Shown: positions 42,892 to 51,079 of the stretch, in pieces
Position numbering within the stretch: position 1 is the stretch's first letter
How the letters are laid out: each line of letters begins with the position of its first letter
DNA from: Paenibacillus arenilitoris
Lineage (GTDB): Bacteria > Bacillota > Bacilli > Paenibacillales > Paenibacillaceae
Direction of reading: 5' to 3'
Length of the DNA: 64,000 nucleotides
Assembly: GCF_014705655.1 (NCBI RefSeq)
Contig: NZ_JACXIY010000007.1
Location: forward strand, 1-64,000
The notes under the pieces: generated by a model
Databases searched by the model: none
Told to the model about the DNA's origin: nothing
The model's input: only the letters and a program-made list of their open reading frames with translations
Made by a program: the position numbers and the translations under genes

Positions 42892-43683
42892 TCACGGGTT
42901 GCGGGCTGTTCCGTCTTCGCCGTCATCGGCAAGCCGCTTCTTCAGCTTGTCGATCGCCCGTCTCTGAATGCGGGACACGCTCATCTGGGAGACGTTCAGC
43001 CGCTTTGCGATGTCGCGCTGCGAAATGCCGTAATGGCAGGCCAGCACGAATACTTCCTGCTCCTCCCGCTTCAAATGCTTCATGGCGTCTTCCAGGTCCA
43101 GCCGGGCATCCGCGGACGTATAATCGCTCGCGTCGTCGCCGATGAAATCGCCGATGGTCGCCGCGCTTTCCCCTTCGCCGGGAAGCGGCGCATCCAAGGA
43201 AACGTAATGGTACGCCTCGCGGCATGACATCACTTCGATCGTTTCTTCCACGGACAAGCCGAGATATTCCGCGATTTCGTCCATCTTCGGAGAGCGGCCG
43301 GAGGCCGTCGTCAAATGATCGACCGCCTGCTGGATCAGCAGGCTTTTTTCCTTGAGCCGCCTCGGCACTTGTATGTACCAGGACTTGTCCCGCAAATAGT
43401 TTTTCAGGTGGCCGATCACGCTTTTCATCGCATAGCCTTCGAATGGAATTTCCCTTGAACAGTCGTATTTCTGAAGCAGCTGAAGCATGGCCATTTGGCC
43501 GACTTGATACAGGTCTTCATATAAGTCCGGACGGCTCCGCGCCATTTTGCCGGCCGCGATTTTGACGACCGGCTCGAAATGCCGAAGCAGCTTCGTGGCC
43601 GTTTCGTTGCAGCCCGATTGCTGATACGCCTGGATCAGTTCATTGATTTGCTCCTGGTCCGGGAAGGATGAATTCGAATTCAT
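42892..43683 (-). CDS. sigB: Sigma-B-type RNA polymerase sigma factor
   Basis: 263 residues of the SigB/F/G group. Region 2 includes DLYEDLYQVGQMAMLQLL and YAMKSVIGHLKNYLRD, region 3 MDEIAEYLGLSVEETIE, and region 4 VFVLACHYGISQRDIAKRL followed by SQMSVSRIQRRA. AGGAG precedes the ATG at 43683, which overlaps the stop of rsbW (ATGA), so sigma and anti-sigma are translationally coupled. I favour SigB over SigF because the operon starts with a ytxG homologue under a sigma-B-type promoter and has no spoIIAA gene. The factor should direct the general stress regulon, including its own operon. Confidence 0.9.
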   Translation of the reverse strand: MNSNSSFPDQEQINELIQAYQQSGCNETATKLLRHFEPVVKIAAGKMARSRPDLYEDLYQVGQMAMLQLLQKYDCSREIPFEGYAMKSVIGHLKNYLRDKSWYIQVPRRLKEKSLLIQQAVDHLTTASGRSPKMDEIAEYLGLSVEETIEVMSCREAYHYVSLDAPLPGEGESAATIGDFIGDDASDYTSADARLDLEDAMKHLKREEQEVFVLACHYGISQRDIAKRLNVSQMSVSRIQRRAIDKLKKRLADDGEDGTARNP

Positions 43684-44123
43684 GTCATCTCCTCTTTCCT
43701 GGCAATTCGCTTCGTGAGAATCACTTCCGTACCGCTGCCGGTGCGCACCTCGACGTGATCCATCAGGGCGTGCATCATAAACAGGCCGAGCCCTCCCGGC
43801 GCGAGTTCGCTGAGCTCGCCGCTCCTCGGCGAGGAGGGCTTGCCGCCGCCGGCATGCGCGTATTCGAAGCTCGCGCCTTCGTCCTTGACGCAAATGCTGA
43901 GGCCGGCTTCGAGCAGCTCGAACCGGATGTCCACTTCTCCCGGCCGACCGCCTGCGTATGCGTGCAAAATCGCGTTCGTGCAAGCTTCCGAAACGGCGAC
44001 CTTCATGTCTTCAATCTCTTCGTAGGCGAAGCCCGCTTTATGGGCAACGCCGAACAGCGCCAGTCTGACAACATCGACATACTCCGCTTTTGCGGGAATC
44101 GTGACGCGGATGCAAGGGTTCAT
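43680..44123 (-). CDS. rsbW: Anti-sigma-B factor and serine kinase RsbW
   Basis: 147 residues, GHKL ATPase fold. The N box is complete (E46 and N50 in AVSEACTNAILHAY), the G1 box has D81 (VKDEG), and the G2 box is GGLGLF (110-115). RsbW binds sigma-B and inactivates RsbV by phosphorylating it. AAAGGA and GAAGAG stand before the ATG. It lies between the ytxG homologue and sigB. Unlike in B. subtilis, no rsbV precedes it; an rsbV gene is at 53035, beside a second rsbW-like gene. Confidence 0.92.
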   Translation of the reverse strand: MNPCIRVTIPAKAEYVDVVRLALFGVAHKAGFAYEEIEDMKVAVSEACTNAILHAYAGGRPGEVDIRFELLEAGLSICVKDEGASFEYAHAGGGKPSSPRSGELSELAPGGLGLFMMHALMDHVEVRTGSGTEVILTKRIARKEEMT

Positions 44124-44163
44124 ATCGGCTCTTCTTTCCTTTCTCGTATGATCCTATTATAGC

Positions 44164-44592
44164 TTATCGTTTTTTCATTTTGCTCCATGTTCGCATCGCG
44201 AACACGAAGCCGTCGCCGATCGCGTCGGCGATGCCGTACGGTCCCGCCGGCTTCGGACCGGCTTTTTTGACCGTCGTAACGAGCCCGGCCGCCGCTTCCT
44301 TGGCCGCGCCGGTCACGGCTTGAACGGCTTGGCCGATCTGCTGCACGGATTGAAAGGCCGAATTGAACGTATTCAGCTTCGCGCGGATATCAAGCGTCAG
44401 CGCGTTCGTATGGCGGATCGTTTCCTTCGCGTCGACGGCGAGCTCGGACACGTCCGTCCGGAGCTGGCTCAGCGCCAGCCGCATTTCGTCGAGGCCCGCC
44501 CTTAACGTTTTGAGCGTCTGCAAGAGCGAGACGAGAAGAACGACGAAGGCGACCGCTATGATCGCTACACTAATTTGAACGAGCGTATCCAT
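44164..44592 (-). CDS. ytxG: DUF948 protein, YtxG-like general stress protein
   Basis: 142 residues from the ATG at 44592 (AAGGAG 11 nt upstream; GTG 44604 is too near the ribosome site). One N-terminal membrane helix (VQISVAIIAVAFVVLLVSLL) is followed by a long coiled-coil helix and a basic tail. This matches DUF948/YtxG. It is the first gene of ytxG-rsbW-sigB and lies directly behind a sigma-B-type promoter, so stress induction of the whole operon is expected. Confidence 0.88.
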   Translation of the reverse strand: MDTLVQISVAIIAVAFVVLLVSLLQTLKTLRAGLDEMRLALSQLRTDVSELAVDAKETIRHTNALTLDIRAKLNTFNSAFQSVQQIGQAVQAVTGAAKEAAAGLVTTVKKAGPKPAGPYGIADAIGDGFVFAMRTWSKMKKR

Positions 44593-44621
44593 TTCATGCA
44601 TCACTCCTTCTTTTTGTCTAG

Positions 44622-44647
44622 TTACCCGGCCATTCGGCTTTTGAAAC
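44622..44647 (-). promoter_or_regulatory. Sigma-B-type promoter of the ytxG-rsbW-sigB operon
   Basis: On the minus strand, GTTTCA (44647-44642) and GGGTAA (44627-44622) are 14 bp apart, matching the sigma-B pattern GTTTAA-N13-15-GGGTAT closely. It ends 29 bp before the ytxG start. This indicates autoregulation. Confidence 0.75.
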
Positions 44648-44654
44648 AGCGAAA

Positions 44655-44682
44655 TTGCCAGGCAGGGCGAAGATGTTATAAT
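44655..44682 (+). promoter_or_regulatory. Sigma-A promoter of the hybrid kinase gene
   Basis: TTGCCA (44655-44660), a 16-bp spacer and TATAAT (44677-44682) preceded by TGT (an extended -10). It lies 7 bp from the sigma-B promoter that reads the other way. Confidence 0.75.
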
Positions 44683-44724
44683 GAAGAAACCTCTTCCAAT
44701 GGAATAAACGCTGAAAGGAGTTTC

Positions 44725-47472
44725 ATGATGTTACGGGAAATGAGAATCAACATTCGTTCGAAAATCGCGATCGGTTACCTTCTCATTATTTGCTGCCTTG
44801 GCGTATCCATCGTGGTCGTAACCGAAAGAATCGCGTCCTTGCAGGAAGAAATCGGAACCCTTACAAGCCGGGATATCGAGATTCACAATCTCATCGCTTC
44901 GATCCGCTATCATGCGATCAGCATGGAGTCGAGCCAGCGAGGCTACCTCATTACGGGCAGCGACGCGGATCTGGTGCCGTACACGGACGGCAAGGCGAAG
45001 TGGGAGGCGGGCTACAACAGCTTGTCGCAACTAATCTCGCAACAGCCGGGCATGAAGAACGAGCTTGAGGAGATCAAGCTGACAATAGAGAAATGGATAG
45101 ACGAGGTCGGCGATCCGGCAATCGAATTAAGAAAGCGGAACGACAGCGCCGGGATGATCCGATTTTTCACCGAGGAGAGCGGCAGGACAAGCCTCGACGC
45201 GTTAAAAGAGCGGTTCGGTTCCTTGACGAACAGGCAGATCGAATCGACGAGGCTGCATATTCTCGGGCTGGATAACCGGAACAGGCTGCTGACCGTGAGC
45301 TTGTACGTCATGCTGGCCGTCGTCGCCGCCGTCGCGTTCCTGATCGTCTCCTTCGTCTCCGGCTCGATCGTGAACACGATCAAGAGGGTCGTGAAGACGA
45401 TTGCCGAGATCGCTTCGGCGGGCGGGGATTTGACGGCCAGAATCGAGGTGCGGACAAAGGACGAAATCAAGGATTTGGCCGACGCGACCAACCAGCTGCT
45501 GGCAAGTCTGGAGACGGAGAACTGGATCAAGACCAAGGTGGCGGAAGTCGCGACGATGAATCAAGGCATTACCGAATTGAATGCGCTTGCCGAAGCCTTT
45601 CTTGCGAAGGTCGCGCCGATCGTCGATGCCGCGCACGGTTTGTTCTATATCCGCGAAGGAAGCGGAAGCGGCCAGAGGCTCGTCAGAATCGCGTCCTATG
45701 CGTCCGACAGCGACGCTTCGGGGCGGTCCGGCTTCCGCATGGGCGAAGGCTTGATCGGGCAATGCGCGCAGGACAAGCGGCCTTTTCTGCTGAACAAGCT
45801 GCCGGAGCATGACGTGAAGATCGTATCGGGGCTTGCCCGGGTAACGCCGCAAAGCCTGCTCGTCTTCCCGATCGAATTCGAGGGCAAGGTCGAGGCGGTC
45901 GTGGAATTCGCATCCGTAACGTCCTTCTCGACGCAGCATTTGAAGCTGCTCGAGCAGATTGAAGACCATTTCGGCGTAGCGCTGAACAATGTCGCCGGCC
46001 GAATGGAGGTGGAGAGGCTGCTGAGCGAATCCCGGCAGTTGACGGAGGAGCTGCAAGCGCAGACGGAGGAGCTGCAAACCCAGTCGGAGGAGCTGCAGCT
46101 GCAGCAGGAGGAGATGCGGATCACGTCCGAGCATTTGGCGGAGCAGAAAAAATTCGCCGAACGGAAGACGCGGGAATTGGAATCGGCGCAAAAAGAGCTC
46201 GAAGCCTATTCGGAGGAGCTGCGCAAAAGCTCGCAGTACAAATCGAATTTTCTCGCCAACATGTCGCATGAGCTGCGTACGCCGCTCAACAGCATCCTTA
46301 TTTTGTCCCAGCTTCTGTCCGAGAACGAGAACGGGACGCTGAGCGAGGAGGAGGCCGGGTATGCCGCCATCATTCATACGTCGGGCAACGATTTGCTCGC
46401 GCTCATCGACGACATTCTTGATCTGTCCAAGGTCGAGGCCGGCAAAATCACGCTCACGATCGACGAAGTGAACGTATCCGAAATTCCGGAGCAGATGAAG
46501 CTGCGCTTCGATTCCGTCGCGAACAGCAAGGGCCTTGCCTTCGACTGCCGGGTCATCGACGGCGTCCCGCCGCTGCTGCATACGGACGGGCAAAGGCTGC
46601 AGCAAATATTGACGAATCTGCTGTCCAACGCGTTCAAGTTCACGGAGCGGGGATCGGTCGCGCTTACGGTCCGGAGCGCCGATCCGCATAAAGTCCAAGA
46701 GGCGCTCCCGCTGCATGCTTCCGGCGACGTGCTGGAAATCGCCGTCACGGATACGGGGATCGGCATTCCGGAACAAAAGCAGGAATTGATTTTCGAAGCG
46801 TTCCGGCAGGTTGACGGCAACACGAACCGCCAATACGGCGGCACGGGGCTCGGCTTGTCGATTTGCCGGGAATTCGCGAAGCTGCTGGGCGGGACGATCG
46901 AGTTGACGAGCAGGGTCGGCGAAGGCAGCACGTTCACGCTATACGTGCCGAGCATAAGCGGCGAACAGGCGGAGAGGCTCGCCTCGGCGTACGAAGAAGC
47001 GGCCGCCGCCGTTATGATGCCCGAAACGCCGCATGTCGCGGCGGACCGGCCGCAGACGGAAGGGGCCGACAAGGACGACAGGCTGTTCAAGGGAAAAAGG
47101 GTGCTGCTCGTCGAGGACGACGACCGCAACGTATACGCGCTTGTCCGGGCGCTCGAGCAGAAGGCGATTGAAGTGAAGGTGGCCGGCAACGGCAAGGAAT
47201 GCCTGCGGATCATGAAGGAAGAACCGGGCTTCGACCTGGTGCTGATGGACGTTATGATGCCGGTCATGGACGGTCTGGAGACGATGGGCGTCATCCGCCG
47301 GGACCCGGCCCTTAAAGACACGCCGATTATCGCGCTGACGGCCAAAGCGATGAAGAGCGACCGGGAGAAATGTCTGGAGGCGGGGGCATCGGATTATATC
47401 AGCAAGCCGCTGAACATGGAGCAGCTGTTCTCGCTCATGCGGGTATGGCTGACGAAGCAGGTGGGACATTGA
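44725..47472 (+). CDS. rsbK: Hybrid sensor kinase CHASE3-HAMP-GAF-HisKA-HATPase-REC, RsbK-like
   Basis: 915 residues. First helix about 11-30; CHASE3-type sensor to about 190 (SSQRGYLITGSD is typical); second helix about 200-220; HAMP to about 270; GAF about 290-430; a coiled coil with repeated EELQxQ (about 435-505); HisKA with NMSHELRTPLN; HATPase with DTGIGIP and GGTGLGLSI; C-terminal REC with phosphoacceptor Asp in LVLMDVMMP. GAAAGGAG precedes ATG 44725. This order matches B. cereus RsbK, which drives sigma-B through the RsbY phosphatase. Its stop overlaps the CheR-type gene, as expected for RsbK-RsbM. The symbol rests on architecture and context. Confidence 0.85.
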   Translation: MMLREMRINIRSKIAIGYLLIICCLGVSIVVVTERIASLQEEIGTLTSRDIEIHNLIASIRYHAISMESSQRGYLITGSDADLVPYTDGKAKWEAGYNSLSQLISQQPGMKNELEEIKLTIEKWIDEVGDPAIELRKRNDSAGMIRFFTEESGRTSLDALKERFGSLTNRQIESTRLHILGLDNRNRLLTVSLYVMLAVVAAVAFLIVSFVSGSIVNTIKRVVKTIAEIASAGGDLTARIEVRTKDEIKDLADATNQLLASLETENWIKTKVAEVATMNQGITELNALAEAFLAKVAPIVDAAHGLFYIREGSGSGQRLVRIASYASDSDASGRSGFRMGEGLIGQCAQDKRPFLLNKLPEHDVKIVSGLARVTPQSLLVFPIEFEGKVEAVVEFASVTSFSTQHLKLLEQIEDHFGVALNNVAGRMEVERLLSESRQLTEELQAQTEELQTQSEELQLQQEEMRITSEHLAEQKKFAERKTRELESAQKELEAYSEELRKSSQYKSNFLANMSHELRTPLNSILILSQLLSENENGTLSEEEAGYAAIIHTSGNDLLALIDDILDLSKVEAGKITLTIDEVNVSEIPEQMKLRFDSVANSKGLAFDCRVIDGVPPLLHTDGQRLQQILTNLLSNAFKFTERGSVALTVRSADPHKVQEALPLHASGDVLEIAVTDTGIGIPEQKQELIFEAFRQVDGNTNRQYGGTGLGLSICREFAKLLGGTIELTSRVGEGSTFTLYVPSISGEQAERLASAYEEAAAAVMMPETPHVAADRPQTEGADKDDRLFKGKRVLLVEDDDRNVYALVRALEQKAIEVKVAGNGKECLRIMKEEPGFDLVLMDVMMPVMDGLETMGVIRRDPALKDTPIIALTAKAMKSDREKCLEAGASDYISKPLNMEQLFSLMRVWLTKQVGH

Positions 47473-48332
47473 GCGTCGAACGGGAAGACAAGCATGCCGG
47501 ATCCGGAACGAACGCCGCGCAGAGCGAACGGGAGAAGCTCGAAATTCACCTGCTGCTGGAGGGAATCTATAGCGCAAGCGGCTTTGATTTCCGCAATTAC
47601 GCGCGCTCGTCGCTGCGCAGGCGGATCTATCACCGCATGCAGCTCGACGGTCTGCTGACCGTCACCTCCTTGTTGGAAAAGGCGCTGCACGAGCCCGGCT
47701 ACTTGGACCTGCTCGTCAACGATTTCTCGATCAAGGTGACCGAAATGTTCCGCGATCCGTCCTTCTTCCGCCTGTTCCGGCAACGGGTCGTTCCCGAGCT
47801 TCGCCGCTATCCGGAAATCCGGATTTGGCATGCGGGCTGCGCGACGGGAGAGGAGGCGTACTCCATGGCGATTCTGCTGCAGGAGGAAGGTCTGCTCGAG
47901 CGGACGAAGCTGTACGGAACGGACATGAACGAGCAGGTCGTCCGATCGGCCAGGGAAGGCAGGTTCCCGCTGAAGCGGATGCAGGCCTACACGAAAAATT
48001 ACTTGCAGGCGGGCGGCGCGGGGGAGTTCTCCTCGTATTATTCGACGAATCACGAGTACGCGCTCTTCGACCCGTCGATCAAGGCGAATATTACGTTTGC
48101 GCAGCATAATCTGGCGACGGACCGTTCCTTCAACGAGTTCCACGTCATTCTGTGCCGGAACGTGCTCATCTATTTCGACGCCGTTCTCCAGAGGCGGTCT
48201 CACGGCTTGTTCTACGACAGCCTGGCGCCGGAAGGCTTTATCGGGTTAGGCCATATGGAGACGATGGCCGCTGCGTACAAAGCCAAATACGAAGAGTGGA
48301 TTCCCCCCGGGCACCTGTATCGCAAAAAATAG
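47469..48332 (+). CDS. rsbM: CheR-type SAM methyltransferase, RsbM-like
   Basis: About 287 residues if the TTG at 47469 is used; it overlaps the kinase stop (TTGA). CheR N-terminal helices (DFRNYARSSLRRRIYHRM) precede the SAM-binding domain with IWHAGCATGEEAYSMA; LCRNVLIYF near the end is the CheR hallmark. No CheB, MCP or CheW lies nearby, so a chemotaxis role is unlikely. In B. cereus, RsbM is a CheR homologue that methylates RsbK and lowers sigma-B activity; direct coupling to the kinase gene here supports the same role. Confidence 0.85.
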   Translation: MSVEREDKHAGSGTNAAQSEREKLEIHLLLEGIYSASGFDFRNYARSSLRRRIYHRMQLDGLLTVTSLLEKALHEPGYLDLLVNDFSIKVTEMFRDPSFFRLFRQRVVPELRRYPEIRIWHAGCATGEEAYSMAILLQEEGLLERTKLYGTDMNEQVVRSAREGRFPLKRMQAYTKNYLQAGGAGEFSSYYSTNHEYALFDPSIKANITFAQHNLATDRSFNEFHVILCRNVLIYFDAVLQRRSHGLFYDSLAPEGFIGLGHMETMAAAYKAKYEEWIPPGHLYRKK

Positions 48333-48448
48333 CCGGTTTAATTCACTCCAAATCAGGTTTTGCATAAAGGAGCCTTCTTGCCCGATACTATCACCATTGC
48401 CGGAATGAATGGAGAACTAAGGAATGCAGCGGGAAGGGGGAATGCGGT

Positions 48449-50185
48449 ATGTTCGAGCTGCTTATTACGATGCTTGAGCGTTTGGGCATCATTGTGACGA
48501 TCGCGTTTATTTTGACCCGTTTCCGGTTCTTTCGGGACATGATTTCCAAGGAGGGGCTGAACTGGAAACATCGTTTTACGGCGATTCTGTTTTTTGCAGC
48601 TTTCGGCATCATCGGAACCTATACAGGCGTAGCTTTTAACGCCAATACGTATACGCTTCACCCCTGGGCAAACAAACTGTCTCCGGACGAGGCCATTGCT
48701 AATTTTCGCGTCATCGGTATCGTCCTCGCCGGCATGCTGGGAGGCTATCGGATCGGACTCGGAGCCGGACTGATCGCAGGTCTGCATCGGTTTACTCTGG
48801 GCGGGTTTACGGCAGTTCCTTGCAGTCTGGCAAGCATAATTGCAGGTGTTTTGTCCGGCGCGCTGCATCGTAAATCCGCTGTGGTCAATCCTGGCGTGTC
48901 GCTCATGATCGGTTCGGTGGCGGAAGCGTTGCAAATGCTTATTATATTGCTGTTGGCAAAGCCATTCGATAAAGCTCTTGATCTGGTATCCGTCATCGGG
49001 GTGCCCATGATTTCGGCTAACGGACTCGGCGCTGCGCTTTTCTTGCTCATCATCAAAAGCGTCGTGAACGAGGAGCAAAAAGCGGGCGCTCTGCAAGCCC
49101 AGAAGTCGCTTCGGATCGCGGATCAGACCTTGGGTTATATGCGGCAGGGCATGACCGAGGAGTCGGCGGCTGCCGTGTGCGGCATTCTGTATCGTGAAAT
49201 GAATGCAAGCGCGGTCTCCATGACGAACGGAAAACAGATTTTGGCCCATATCGGAGAAGGAGACGATCATCATCGGCCGGGGTCTCCTATTCAGACCGCC
49301 ATAACCAGGCGCGTGCTGAAAGAAGGCAGGCTGGTCGTTGCCGGACATGACGAGCTGCTTTGCGACAATAAGGATTGTATATTAAAAGCAGCCATTATCG
49401 CGCCGTTGAAGCGAAGGGAAGACACGATCGGCACGATCAAGTTCTATTTTCATTCCGAGAAGAAAGTGGATCATGTCGTACTGGAGCTGGTGCACGGACT
49501 TAGCGTGCTGCTGAGCAATCAGATCGAGCTGGCCGATGCCGACAAGGCGAATCAGTTGAGGAAGGAAGCGGAGATAAAAGTATTGCAGGCGCAAATCAGT
49601 CCCCACTTCCTGTTTAATTCCTTGAACACGATTATTTCCCTCATTCGTACGAATCCTGGTCAGGCACGCATGCTGCTGGTGCACTTATCGCATTTTCTCA
49701 GGCAAAATTTAAAAGGCACGACGGAGCATAGCGCCTCCTTGGAGACGGAGCTGAAGCATGTGCGCGCTTATCTGTCGATTGAGGAGGCACGGTTCGTCAA
49801 TAAGCTGAAGGTGAATTACGACATCGACGAGACGCTGCTGGGTTACGTCGTGCCGCCGCTGACGCTGCAACCGATCGTGGAGAATGCGGTGAAGCACGGC
49901 ATGAAGGATGTGCACGACAACGGCGTTATTCTTATCGTCATACGCCATCGCGGGGGATGGGTCGAAGTTTCCGTTTCCGACAACGGCGGGGGAATGACAA
50001 GAGAACGGCTGCATGAAATTGGCGGCCGCAGACTGGCTTCGGAGGAAGGGACCGGTGTCGGTCTCTATAACGTGAATCGGAGGCTGAAGCTGATGTTCGG
50101 CGAGGAATCGGCGCTGCAAGTCGAGAGCGCGGCCGGCCGCGGAACGACCGTTACTTTTTTGCTGCCGGATAAGGAGATGAAATAA
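48449..50185 (+). CDS. lytS: LytS-type sensor kinase (5TM-GAF-His_kinase)
   Basis: 578 residues. About six hydrophobic stretches (1-200) form the 5TMR-LYT sensor (GTYTGVAFN, GGYRIGLGAGLIAGLHR). A GAF-like domain (about 225-350) is followed by LQAQISPHFLFNSLNTI with the phosphorylated His, QPIVENAVKHGM (N box) and GTGVGLYNVNRRL (G2). Relatives sense extracellular pyruvate (E. coli BtsS, YpdA; B. subtilis LytS). It is coupled to the regulator gene by a 1-nt overlap. CstA, a pyruvate or peptide carrier family protein, follows. Confidence 0.93.
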   Translation: MFELLITMLERLGIIVTIAFILTRFRFFRDMISKEGLNWKHRFTAILFFAAFGIIGTYTGVAFNANTYTLHPWANKLSPDEAIANFRVIGIVLAGMLGGYRIGLGAGLIAGLHRFTLGGFTAVPCSLASIIAGVLSGALHRKSAVVNPGVSLMIGSVAEALQMLIILLLAKPFDKALDLVSVIGVPMISANGLGAALFLLIIKSVVNEEQKAGALQAQKSLRIADQTLGYMRQGMTEESAAAVCGILYREMNASAVSMTNGKQILAHIGEGDDHHRPGSPIQTAITRRVLKEGRLVVAGHDELLCDNKDCILKAAIIAPLKRREDTIGTIKFYFHSEKKVDHVVLELVHGLSVLLSNQIELADADKANQLRKEAEIKVLQAQISPHFLFNSLNTIISLIRTNPGQARMLLVHLSHFLRQNLKGTTEHSASLETELKHVRAYLSIEEARFVNKLKVNYDIDETLLGYVVPPLTLQPIVENAVKHGMKDVHDNGVILIVIRHRGGWVEVSVSDNGGGMTRERLHEIGGRRLASEEGTGVGLYNVNRRLKLMFGEESALQVESAAGRGTTVTFLLPDKEMK

Positions 50186-50928
50186 TGGATCAAGAGATTC
50201 GGGCATTAATAGCCGACGACGAGCTTTATAGCCGGGACGAACTGAAGCATCTGCTCGTGCAGCACGCCGACGTTCGGATTGCAGGCGAGGCCGACAATGG
50301 CGAGAGCGCAGTCATGAAGGCGATCAGCCTGCAGCCGGACGTTGTCTTCCTGGATATCGAAATGCCGGGCATGAGCGGCATGAGCGCGGCGAAGTCGCTC
50401 CGTGAACTAAAGAAGCCGCCAATTATCGTATTCGCCACGGCATATTCCGATTATGCGACGGAGGCGTTCCGCTATGAAGCGGTCGATTATTTGCTTAAGC
50501 CTTACGATGAAGAGCAATTGTCGGATACGATGCAGCGCATTCGCAAGACGCTGCGGCTGCGCGGCGAGGGAAGGGACGTCGGCGAGGAGCGGAAGCGGTC
50601 CGGGAAGCTGGCGGTCGAAAGCGCGGATGAAATCGTATATCTCGAACCAAAGGGAATTTTGTACGTCGTCTTTGAAGACAAGGCTTCCAAGATTGTAACC
50701 ATGGCTGGAGAATACAGCACGAAGCTGCCGTTGAAGGAGCTGGAACGTAGACTGAACGCCTATCATTTCTATCGCGTGCATAAGAGCTATTTGGTTAATA
50801 CAAGCTATATTAAGCGGTTGACCCCTTGGTTTAACGGCGCGTATCAGCTTGAGCTGGAGGGCGTCGGCGACAAACTTTTCGTGAGCCGTAACTACGTAAA
50901 GGGTTTAAGGGCTCGATTGGAGCTGTAG
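50185..50928 (+). CDS. lytT: LytR/LytT-type response regulator (REC-LytTR)
   Basis: 247 residues: receiver 1-120 with phosphoacceptor Asp in VVFLDIEMPGMSG and LLKPYDEEQ; LytTR DNA-binding domain about 145-245 with KLPLKELERRL, FYRVHKSYLVN and RNYVKGLRARL. The ATG overlaps the kinase stop (TAATG). LytTR regulators bind tandem 9-10 bp repeats with an 11-13 bp gap; such a pair lies just downstream, in front of cstA. Confidence 0.94.
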   Translation: MDQEIRALIADDELYSRDELKHLLVQHADVRIAGEADNGESAVMKAISLQPDVVFLDIEMPGMSGMSAAKSLRELKKPPIIVFATAYSDYATEAFRYEAVDYLLKPYDEEQLSDTMQRIRKTLRLRGEGRDVGEERKRSGKLAVESADEIVYLEPKGILYVVFEDKASKIVTMAGEYSTKLPLKELERRLNAYHFYRVHKSYLVNTSYIKRLTPWFNGAYQLELEGVGDKLFVSRNYVKGLRARLEL

Positions 50929-50974
50929 ACTTCGAATGGTTCGATAGCTTTGATGCAAGATAATCGGCTTATAC

Positions 50975-51005
50975 GGTATCTTATCATCGCATAACGGCAT
51001 CTTGT
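50975..51005 (+). promoter_or_regulatory. Tandem LytTR-type operator before cstA
   Basis: GGTATCTTAT (50975-50984), an 11-bp spacer, and GGCATCTTGT (50996-51005). This spacing and sequence closely match the E. coli YpdB site (GGCATTTCAT-N11-GGCATTTCAT). It lies just upstream of the predicted -35 region of cstA. Confidence 0.7.
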
Positions 51006-51012
51006 CCGTAAC

Positions 51013-51043
51013 TTTCCGATAGCGGTCCGCAAAATAGTACAAT
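51013..51043 (+). promoter_or_regulatory. Activator-dependent promoter of cstA
   Basis: TACAAT at 51038-51043 is a good -10 box. The -35 region (TTTCCG 51013-51018, 19 bp away) is poor, as expected when a regulator bound at the adjacent tandem operator recruits polymerase. Confidence 0.5.
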
Positions 51044-51079
51044 CGATGTAAGCGGATTCATTTGAGGAGGAATGACAAG

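Noticed and set aside
47469..48332. CheR gene as part of a chemotaxis system
   Set aside because: There is no CheA, CheB, CheW or MCP gene nearby. The overlap with the hybrid kinase gene fits an RsbM-type role better.
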